A stretch of DNA of 43,150 nt from Bacillota bacterium (GTDB taxonomy: Bacteria; Bacillota; Clostridia; Tissierellales; MES13), in contig VEND01000131.1 in the NCBI GenBank assembly GCA_009711765.1, positions 1 to 43,150 on the forward strand. Direction: 5' to 3'. Positions 6,967 to 13,768 of the stretch are shown piece after piece. Numbering within the stretch: position 1 is the first letter of the stretch; every line of letters starts with the position of its first letter. The position numbers were made by a program, and so were the translations under genes. The notes under the pieces are model-generated. The model ran no database searches. It had not been told where the DNA came from and saw only the letters and a list, made by a program, of their open reading frames with translations.

Positions 6967-8259
6967 CTAGATATTAACCAACCCATTTTCATATAAGTTA
7001 TTTAAACTCTTAATAACACCTAATTTGCAATGGTCATAGGTAAGTCCTCCTTGGAAATATGCAACATATGGTTCTCTAATAGGAGCATCAGCGCTTAATT
7101 CTATAGATGAACCTTGAATAAAGGCACCTGCTGCCATTATAACTGGTTCTTCATATCCAGGCATATCCCAAGGTTCTGGTAAAACATAACTATCTACAGG
7201 TGAGGCGCTTTGTATTCCTTGACAAAATTTAATTACTGCTTGTTTATTATTAAATATTACACTTTGTATAATATCCCCTCTTTTATCTTCAATATCAGGT
7301 ATTATTTCATAGCCTAAATCTTTATATACATTAGCTACTAATAAAGCTCCTTTAAGGGATTGTGTAACTACATTAGGTGCTAAGAATAAACCTTGTAATG
7401 TATTTCTTGTTGTTCCAAAGGTTAGACCGCATTCTTTACCAATTCCTGGTGCTGTAGCTCTATTTGCTACTAATTCTACCAAATCTTTATTACCAACAAT
7501 GTATCCTCCAGTTAAACCTAAGCCACCGCCAGGATTTTTAATTAATGACCCTGCCATTATATCCACACCCACATCGGTAGGTTCTAATTTTTCTATAAAT
7601 TCACCATAGCAATTATCTACCATTACTATTATATCTTTATTAATATTTTTTATTTCTTTTGTAATTGATTCTATATCACTTATAGTGACTGCTTTTCTAG
7701 TACTATATCCTGTAGATCTTTGAATTAATATTATTTTAGTATTAGATTTTATACTTGAGAGTATTTTTTCTGTATCAAATTCACTATTATCTTTTAAATC
7801 TACATCATTATACTTTATACCATATTCAAGTAAGTTTCCTTTTTCATTACCTGTTATACCTATGACCTTTTGCAAAGTATCATAGGGTTTACCTGTAATT
7901 GATAATAATTCATCTCCCTGCCTTAATATACCGCTTAAAACTAAAGTTAAAGCATGGGTACCAGATACAATAGTAGGCCTTACAAGAGCATCCTCTGTAT
8001 TGAAAATTAAGGAATATACCTCTTCTACTTTATCTCTACCCACATCGTCATAACCATACCCTGTAGTCCAACCAAAGTGTGTTGCATTTAGTCTTGCCTT
8101 TTGCATGGAATTAATTATTTTATATTGATTATACTCTCTTATTTGTTCTATATATTTAAATTTTTCTATAATACTTTTTTCCTTATTGTTAATAAATTCA
8201 ACTACTTCTTTTTTTACAGACATTTGTTTGCATAATATATTTATTGTATCCTTATCCAT
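6967..8259 (-). CDS. ynbB: PLP-dependent cystathionine/methionine gamma-lyase-like protein (YnbB family)
   Basis: A 430-residue fold-type I PLP enzyme of the YnbB group, often annotated as aluminium resistance protein. Motifs: P-T-I-V-S-G-T-H-A-L-T-L near residue 95, M-V-D-N-C-Y-G-E-F (PLP-binding Asp) and G-S-L-I-K-N-P-G-G-G, whose Lys should carry PLP. The true substrate is not established; the resemblance is to Cys/Met metabolism lyases. ATG 8259 is chosen because GGAAGG lies at good distance; the longer GTG start at 8268 overlaps that site. In Bacillus ynbB is likewise near spoVK, hfq and miaA, so the neighbourhood is ancestral. It is last in the spoVK-GTPase run, 54 bases after the mini-protein gene. 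Confidence 0.88.
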   Translation of the reverse strand: MDKDTINILCKQMSVKKEVVEFINNKEKSIIEKFKYIEQIREYNQYKIINSMQKARLNATHFGWTTGYGYDDVGRDKVEEVYSLIFNTEDALVRPTIVSGTHALTLVLSGILRQGDELLSITGKPYDTLQKVIGITGNEKGNLLEYGIKYNDVDLKDNSEFDTEKILSSIKSNTKIILIQRSTGYSTRKAVTISDIESITKEIKNINKDIIVMVDNCYGEFIEKLEPTDVGVDIMAGSLIKNPGGGLGLTGGYIVGNKDLVELVANRATAPGIGKECGLTFGTTRNTLQGLFLAPNVVTQSLKGALLVANVYKDLGYEIIPDIEDKRGDIIQSVIFNNKQAVIKFCQGIQSASPVDSYVLPEPWDMPGYEEPVIMAAGAFIQGSSIELSADAPIREPYVAYFQGGLTYDHCKLGVIKSLNNLYENGLVNI

Positions 8260-8313
8260 TTTATTCACCTTCCTTAATCATCTAATGTATTTTATCATAG
8301 AAGAATTTATTAA

Positions 8314-8490
8314 TCAATTGTCATTGTTGCAAAATGGACATCTTCCTGTCTTTATAATTTCTTTTCTTATCTTTATCGGACTATAATCTAGTCCTTTTTG
8401 AAATCCTTCATTAATTCCTATTCTTCTGCCAATAGAATAGCCTACTAAAAAAATAAAAAAAGCAATTATTAAAATATTTATTAAATCCAT
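8314..8490 (-). CDS. 58-residue membrane mini-protein with C-terminal CxxC
   Basis: ATG at 8490, TGA at 8314-8316. One N-terminal membrane helix (about residues 3-20), a G-R-R-I-G-I-N-E-G-F-Q-K-G amphipathic stretch, and a C-terminal G-R-C-P-F-C-N-N-D-N end whose CxxC could bind zinc or join a two-protein metal site. Its ribosome site GGAGGAATAAG is inside the last codons of the preceding membrane-protein gene, and the reading frames overlap by 10 bases, so translation is coupled. No family recognised; the conservation of such a short ORF needs relatives to confirm. Confidence 0.72.
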   Translation of the reverse strand: MDLINILIIAFFIFLVGYSIGRRIGINEGFQKGLDYSPIKIRKEIIKTGRCPFCNNDN

Positions 8491-9035
8491 TTTCTTATTC
8501 CTCCATTTTCTATAAGTTGTATAGTAAAAAACACTAATAAACTATAAACTAATTTAGTTACATCTAACTTTATTGTAAATAAAATAAATATTATTACAAT
8601 AATTAAAACTTCTCCTAAACCAAATTGTAAAACATAATTTTTTTTATTATATTTTTTATCGTATTTAAAATCTAATATATCATCAAATATATCTATTATT
8701 AGAATTATAAAAAAAGATGAGAAAACTTCGATAGGATTAATAAAAACTAAGCAAATTATAATAAGCAATATACCCTCTTGATAACCTTTCAATCCTAGTG
8801 TCAATTTTCTATTAAAATCTTTAAACATACCAATTATATATGCACTTAAAAATAAAGTTATAGCTAAGCTACTTTTAAAAACACAAGCTATCGAAAAAGC
8901 TAATAATCCGTATAAAGTTATATTTTTATCTGAATTAATATAGTCTTCATCATAGTAATCATCTAAAACTTTAATAAGTATTCCCATGATAGTTATACAA
9001 ACTAATATCTTTAAATTAGATAATAATACTAACAT
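8481..9035 (-). CDS. Integral membrane protein, possibly UbiA-like
   Basis: A 184-residue protein with about six hydrophobic segments. Two Asp-rich loops stand out: L-D-D-Y-Y-D-E-D at residues 24-31 and I-F-D-D-I-L-D-F-K-Y-D at 116-126. Each follows a hydrophobic stretch and has the spacing of a weak internal repeat (hydrophobic-DD-x-x-D, then Y/K/N-rich). UbiA-type prenyltransferases carry two such aspartate motifs in a duplicated helical fold, so a degenerate or half-size relative is possible; typical members have about 290 residues and eight or nine helices, so this is tentative. Starts inside the end of the GTPase gene (20-base overlap), with GAGGTG upstream. Confidence 0.75.
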   Translation of the reverse strand: MLVLLSNLKILVCITIMGILIKVLDDYYDEDYINSDKNITLYGLLAFSIACVFKSSLAITLFLSAYIIGMFKDFNRKLTLGLKGYQEGILLIIICLVFINPIEVFSSFFIILIIDIFDDILDFKYDKKYNKKNYVLQFGLGEVLIIVIIFILFTIKLDVTKLVYSLLVFFTIQLIENGGIRKWI

Positions 9036-9621
9036 TTTTTTTCACCTCTTCAAACCCTTTTTTATAAAGGGCTGAGATAGGTATAATTAAAATATCTTTA
9101 AAGTTTTCTTTTAAGTATTTAATCCCTAGATGTGATTCTGGGAGATCTGTTTTATTTGCTAATAATATATATCCGTTCTTTCCTTTTCCATATGTTATTA
9201 GCTGTTTATCAATCTCAGAGATACTTCCATTTTTAATGCTTTTAAAATAGGATATGTCTATTAAATGTATTATTATATCTGAATCCTCTAAAAAAGCTAA
9301 AGTTTGTAAAATACTTTCTCTTATTTTCATATCTGGATGTATACCATCTGTTAAACCACTTGAATCATATATTTTTATTTCTTTTTTTCCCTTTTGTACA
9401 GGAATGGATAACTTAATTGATTGTAAATGTTCTGTTTTATATTGATCTTTCGAGGAAAGATATTTTTTAGCATATTCTATGGACATCTCTTTATTTAATA
9501 GTTTTCCATCTTTATATGATATCTTTAGAAGAATTTTTTTAAATCCTAAAAATGAAGCAAAATTAATCATAAATAATGTTTTTCCTACATTTGTTTGCCC
9601 AATAATCAAAGCATTTTTCAA
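9016..9621 (-). CDS. Small P-loop GTPase
   Basis: A 201-residue TRAFAC-type GTPase lacking extra domains. G1 is G-Q-T-N-V-G-K-T (8-15), G3 is D-S-S-G (about 89-92), G4 is N-K-T-D in the sequence L-L-A-N-K-T-D, and G5 is I-S-A-L. It is not Era, Der, HflX, YsxC or FeoB: it has none of their added domains, and G3 is DSSG rather than DxPG. The TTG start overlaps the TGA of spoVK (shared TTGA), with AAGGAGG just upstream, and its end overlaps the membrane-protein gene. Bacillus has HflX (YnbA) at this place beside spoVK, so this could be a functional or positional replacement. Likely acts with the coupled membrane protein (inference). Confidence 0.85.
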   Translation of the reverse strand: MKNALIIGQTNVGKTLFMINFASFLGFKKILLKISYKDGKLLNKEMSIEYAKKYLSSKDQYKTEHLQSIKLSIPVQKGKKEIKIYDSSGLTDGIHPDMKIRESILQTLAFLEDSDIIIHLIDISYFKSIKNGSISEIDKQLITYGKGKNGYILLANKTDLPESHLGIKYLKENFKDILIIPISALYKKGFEEVKKNVSIII

Positions 9622-10556
9622 TATTTATCCTCCTTTACAATATCTATTCTTCTAATGTAAAGTAAGTCATCCTTTGTTATATTATTTGACTTTTTTAACC
9701 TAACTGCTTGTTTTCTAATAGAACGTTCTATAATATTTCTAACTAATCTTGCGTTTCCACTATTGAATGTATCGCTTTTATTATTTAGTATTTCTTCTAA
9801 TTTTTTAATAGCTCCACTGGTAAGTTTATATTCTCTATTTTGGGCCATGATCTTAGCAATCTTTACTAACTCTGCAACAGTGTAATCATTAAAATCTACA
9901 TGAATGGGAAACCTTGATTTTAAACCAGGATTAGTTCTTAGAAATAATTCCATTTCCCTATCATAACCTGCTAGAATTAATATAAGATTATTTTTATTAT
10001 CTTCCATAGATTTAACTAAGGCATCTATAGCCTCTTTTCCAAAATCTTTATCTCCACCCCTTGCTAAAGAGTATGCTTCGTCTATAAAAAGAATACCTCC
10101 CAAAGCTCTTTTTACTTGTTGTCTTACCTTTATTGCAGTATGACCTATATATTCCCCTACAATATCCGCTCTTTCTATTTCTATTAAATGTCCTTTATCT
10201 AATACCCCCATTTTTTTAAATATTTTACCTAGAAGTCTTGCTACTGTGGTTTTACCAGTACCTGGATTACCTTTAAAAACCATATGTAAAACTATAGGTT
10301 CAGTAAGTAAATCTTCATTTTCTCTTTTTTCTTGAATTTCAATAAATGCGCTGATTTCTTCTACTAATTTTTTAACATTACTAAGACCTACAAGTTTTCT
10401 TAATTCATTCATAATATCATCTAAGGATTCATCTTTTTCTATGGATGACTCTGCGGTTTCTTTATTTTTATTAATAAAAACCTCATTAAATGTATTATTT
10501 AAACTTATTTTTCCCAGTTTATACAGTTGATAAATGTCTTTATTGTAACTTTTCAT
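9618..10556 (-). CDS. spoVK: SpoVK/CbbX-type AAA+ ATPase
   Basis: A 312-residue single AAA+ module of the SpoVK/CbbX group. Walker A G-N-P-G-T-G-K-T-T around residue 96, Walker B G-I-L-F-I-D-E-A-Y-S-L-A around 155, sensor segment I-L-A-G-Y, arginine region N-P-G-L-K-S-R-F-P, and a C-terminal helical lid ending R-N-I-I-E-R-S-I. SpoVK is needed for spore maturation in Bacillus (322 residues); CbbX relatives remodel Rubisco. The first 40 residues are charged and poorly conserved. ATG with GAGGTG upstream. First gene of a tightly overlapping set with a GTPase and two membrane proteins, which points to a membrane-linked assembly or remodelling task. Confidence 0.9.
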   Translation of the reverse strand: MKSYNKDIYQLYKLGKISLNNTFNEVFINKNKETAESSIEKDESLDDIMNELRKLVGLSNVKKLVEEISAFIEIQEKRENEDLLTEPIVLHMVFKGNPGTGKTTVARLLGKIFKKMGVLDKGHLIEIERADIVGEYIGHTAIKVRQQVKRALGGILFIDEAYSLARGGDKDFGKEAIDALVKSMEDNKNNLILILAGYDREMELFLRTNPGLKSRFPIHVDFNDYTVAELVKIAKIMAQNREYKLTSGAIKKLEEILNNKSDTFNSGNARLVRNIIERSIRKQAVRLKKSNNITKDDLLYIRRIDIVKEDKY

Positions 10557-10621
10557 ATTCTCACCTCAAAAAGATTACTATTAATATAATATGCAAATAA
10601 TCTAGTTAAAGTAATTAAAAA

Positions 10622-10651
10622 TAAAAAAACTTCTATGTTTCCATAGAAGTT
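10622..10651 (-). terminator. Terminator after hfq
   Basis: 10-bp stem AACTTCTATG (10628-10637) / CATAGAAGTT (10642-10651); on the minus strand a T-run (complement of 10623-10629) follows. It overlaps the hfq stop and separates mutSL-miaA-hfq from spoVK. Confidence 0.88.
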
Positions 10652-10893
10652 TAATCATTATCTTTGTTTGGTGATTTCATAAAAGAAATCTTTTTATATG
10701 GTGTTATTGTAGAAATTGCATGTTTATATATTAATTGTTGTTTACCCTCATGGGATAATACTATAGTGTAATTGTCAAATCCTTTAACATATCCTTTTAT
10801 CTGATAACCATTTACTAAGTAAACCGTAATGCTTACATTTTCTCTTCTAACTTTGTTTAAAAAAGCATCCTGTAAATTAATATTATTTTTCAA
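10651..10893 (-). CDS. hfq: RNA chaperone Hfq
   Basis: An 80-residue Sm-fold protein that forms a hexameric ring and pairs small RNAs with mRNAs. Sm1 and Sm2 are clear: N-L-Q-D-A-F-L-N at the start, [19 protein letters not shown] and the signature Y-K-H-A-I-S-T. The open frame extends to 10908, but an ATG at 10899 directly abuts GGAGGGG; TTG at 10893 has 6-base spacing and gives the usual M-K-N-N-I-N-L-Q-D start. It follows miaA by about 28 bases, as in most Firmicutes, and a terminator overlaps its end. Confidence 0.95.
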   Translation of the reverse strand: MKNNINLQDAFLNKVRRENVSITVYLVNGYQIKGYVKGFDNYTIVLSHEGKQQLIYKHAISTITPYKKISFMKSPNKDND

Positions 10894-10921
10894 AGTCATC
10901 CCCTCCAATAAAATCTAATAT

Positions 10922-11866
10922 TTATTTAAATGTGTCATTAATATAGGTAATAATGGTATTTATAATCTCATCTCTATTACTATAATCATCGACATTTATC
11001 CAATGTATTCTTTTATCCCTTTTAAACCAAGTTAATTGTCTTTTTGCAAATCTTCTTGAATCTCTTTTTAATATTCTTATTGCTTCTTCATAAGTATATT
11101 CTTCATTTAAATATTTTATTATTTCTTTATAACCTAGTCCCTGTAAAGATGCTAATTTTTTATCATATCCCATATATAATAACTTCTTCACTTCTTCTAT
11201 TAAACCTTCCTCTATCATTAAATCTACCCTTTTATTTATTCTTTCGTATAATTTTTTTCGTTCCATATAAAGACCTATAAAAGCTAAATTATAATCCCTA
11301 TTTGGTTCTCTAAATTTTTTATTATAATATGACATTGGTTTTCCAGTTTCATAATATACTTCTAAAGCTCTAATTAATCGCTTTGTATCATTTATATGAA
11401 TTTTATCTGCTGATTTAGGATCTACTTTTTTTAATTTATCTTTTAAATAATTATTACCAAATTCTTCAGCTTCTTTTCTTAATTTATCTCTTAACTCCCA
11501 ATTTGTTACTGCATTTGTAAAATCCAAATTATAAACTAAAGAGTTCACATAAAGACCTGTTCCTCCCACAACAAAGGGAAGTTTCCCTCTTTTAGTAATT
11601 TCTTTTATATGTTTTTTTGCCCTAGTTTGAAAATCAGAAGCACTGAAGTCTTCATCAGGAGTCACTTCATCAATAAGGTAATGTTTTATTCCATTCTTTT
11701 CATTTTCTTTGATTTTAGCAGTACCTATATTCATATTTTTATATATTTGCATAGAATCTGCTGAAATTATCTCTGCATTTAATTCTTTTGCTAGTTTAAT
11801 AGAAATATCTGTTTTACCCACTGCTGTAGGTCCAACTAAAACAGCTAAATTGATTCTTTCACTCAT
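10922..11866 (-). CDS. miaA: tRNA dimethylallyltransferase
   Basis: A 314-residue enzyme that adds a dimethylallyl group to N6 of A37 in tRNAs reading UNN codons; MiaB, encoded upstream, then makes ms2i6A. P-loop G-P-T-A-V-G-K-T-D near residue 11, A-D-S-M-Q-I-Y, D-E-V-x-P-D-E-D-F-S-A-S-D-F, V-V-G-G-T-G-L-Y and the C-terminal T-W-F-K-R-D are all visible. ATG 11866 is preferred over GTG 11875 because AAAGGGTG is correctly spaced to it. The gap to mutL is 12 bases, and the ribosome site overlaps the mutL end. Confidence 0.95.
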   Translation of the reverse strand: MSERINLAVLVGPTAVGKTDISIKLAKELNAEIISADSMQIYKNMNIGTAKIKENEKNGIKHYLIDEVTPDEDFSASDFQTRAKKHIKEITKRGKLPFVVGGTGLYVNSLVYNLDFTNAVTNWELRDKLRKEAEEFGNNYLKDKLKKVDPKSADKIHINDTKRLIRALEVYYETGKPMSYYNKKFREPNRDYNLAFIGLYMERKKLYERINKRVDLMIEEGLIEEVKKLLYMGYDKKLASLQGLGYKEIIKYLNEEYTYEEAIRILKRDSRRFAKRQLTWFKRDKRIHWINVDDYSNRDEIINTIITYINDTFK

Positions 11867-11878
11867 TAAGTTCACCCT

Positions 11879-13756
11879 TTATTGTATTCGTTTAAATTTC
11901 TTTTCTAATTCATACTTAGTCATTTTTATTATTACAGGTCGACCATGGGGACATGTATACGGTTTTTCTGTTTTTTCAAGGTCCTCTAGTAATTGATTTA
12001 TTTCTATAGTTTCCATTTTATCTCCTGCTCTTATTACATTAACACATGCTTTTTTCATTATCTTTTTTAGCCTAACTTCATAATTACTTTTTATATTTTC
12101 ATGTAATTTATCTAAGATGTCTAAAAATAATACTCTAGTATTAGGTTTGCCAAAAAGCATTGGCACTCCCCTTAATATAATTGAATTTACTCCAAATTCC
12201 TCTATCTCAAAACCCATATTTTTAAATAACTTAAAATTATTTTTATATATTTCAAATTCTCCATGGGTTAGATTAACTACCTCTGGTGATAAAAGTCTTT
12301 GGATAGTTATATTTTCACTTTCATATTGTTTTTTTAATTTTTCATACATTATTCTTTCATGGGCAGCATGTTGATCTATCATATAAAAGGCTTCATTATC
12401 TAAATCTTCACCTATTAAGTATGTTGAAAATAATTTTCCTATTATTTTAATATTAGGTAGTTTTTTAGTTATACTTTCTTCTCTTTCATAATTAGTATTG
12501 TTTTCTTTAATTTTATTTTCCTCATTAGTAATATCTTTATTAAAAGTTTCGGTATTATCTTCCTTATTCTTCTCTCTAGTAGGTATTTTGTTTAATGTAA
12601 CTTCCGTTTTGTCGTTTAATTCTTCAGTTTTATTAGAGGTATTAAAAATTTTATTATTCTTATCTTTTTCTTTATAGTTTTCTTTGGTATTTAATATATT
12701 GATAATATTCTTTTGTTCGCTTTTATCTTTTGATTTTTTATTTAGTTTTGCTTCCTGAATTAAATTATTATTTTTTAAAACATCTTTAACCATCTTATAT
12801 ATGATTTTTCTTAGAGTACTCTCCCTTTCAAAACGAGCTTCTATTTTGTTAGGATGTATATTTACATCTACTTCGTTTGGAGGTAGATTGAAATATAAAA
12901 TAGCTATAGGAAATCTATTAGCGGGTATTAAAGTTGAATAAGCTTCTTCAATAGCCTTTGATATTTTTTTATCTTCTATATATCTACCATTAATAAAAAA
13001 GTATTGATGTTTTCTATTTCCTCTAGTAAAGGAAGGTTTTGATACAAAACCTCTTATTTTTATATCATCACCAGAATAATTAGTTTTAAACAAAGAATCA
13101 GTAAAATCTTTACCAAAAATACTATATATATTTGATAATAGATTATCTTTTCCTGGCGTTTTTATAATAACTTTATTATCTCTAATATATTTAAAAGATA
13201 TATTAGGATAAGATAGTGAAAGTTTATATACTATATCACTTATATGGGATGATTCTGTATTATCACTTTTTAAAAACTTTTTTCTCACAGGTGTATTAAA
13301 AAAGATATTTTTAACAATAATTGTAGTCCCCTTCGGACAACCAACGTTTTTTAAATCTCTAATTTTACCTTCTATAACTTCAACTTGATTTCCTATATCA
13401 TTATCAACAGTTTTAGTTATTAATTCCATCTGAGAGACCGCTGAAATACTCGCTAAAGCTTCTCCTCTAAAACCTAACGATAATACTTTACTTAAATCCT
13501 CTGCCTTGTTAATTTTACTTGTTGAGTGTCTTAAAAACGCTAAATCTATATCTTCTTTATCTATACCAATACCGTTATCTGAAACTCTTATATATTTTTT
13601 TCCACCATTTTTAATTTCTATAATAATTGAATCTGATTTGGCATCTATAGAGTTTTCTACTAACTCTTTAACAACAGATGCTGGTCTTTCAACTACTTCA
13701 CCAGCAGCTATTTTATTTATTGTATTGTCATCTAACAATCTTATATTATTAGCCAC
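11879..13756 (-). CDS. mutL: DNA mismatch repair protein MutL
   Basis: A 625-residue MutL. The N-terminal GHKL ATPase has I-A-A-G-E-V-V-E-R-P, N-S-I-D-A, D-N-G-I-G-I and G-F-R-G-E-A-L-A-S-I-S. A poorly conserved, K/N/E-rich linker (about 340-430) joins the C-terminal dimerisation/endonuclease domain, which contains the metal-site motif D-Q-H-A-A-H-E-R and ends C-P-H-G-R-P, so it should have latent endonuclease activity as in Bacillus and unlike E. coli. Acts with MutS to direct strand removal. GTG start with GGTGGGG upstream, 12 bases after mutS. Confidence 0.96.
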   Translation of the reverse strand: MANNIRLLDDNTINKIAAGEVVERPASVVKELVENSIDAKSDSIIIEIKNGGKKYIRVSDNGIGIDKEDIDLAFLRHSTSKINKAEDLSKVLSLGFRGEALASISAVSQMELITKTVDNDIGNQVEVIEGKIRDLKNVGCPKGTTIIVKNIFFNTPVRKKFLKSDNTESSHISDIVYKLSLSYPNISFKYIRDNKVIIKTPGKDNLLSNIYSIFGKDFTDSLFKTNYSGDDIKIRGFVSKPSFTRGNRKHQYFFINGRYIEDKKISKAIEEAYSTLIPANRFPIAILYFNLPPNEVDVNIHPNKIEARFERESTLRKIIYKMVKDVLKNNNLIQEAKLNKKSKDKSEQKNIINILNTKENYKEKDKNNKIFNTSNKTEELNDKTEVTLNKIPTREKNKEDNTETFNKDITNEENKIKENNTNYEREESITKKLPNIKIIGKLFSTYLIGEDLDNEAFYMIDQHAAHERIMYEKLKKQYESENITIQRLLSPEVVNLTHGEFEIYKNNFKLFKNMGFEIEEFGVNSIILRGVPMLFGKPNTRVLFLDILDKLHENIKSNYEVRLKKIMKKACVNVIRAGDKMETIEINQLLEDLEKTEKPYTCPHGRPVIIKMTKYELEKKFKRIQ

Positions 13757-13768
13757 TATATCCCCACC

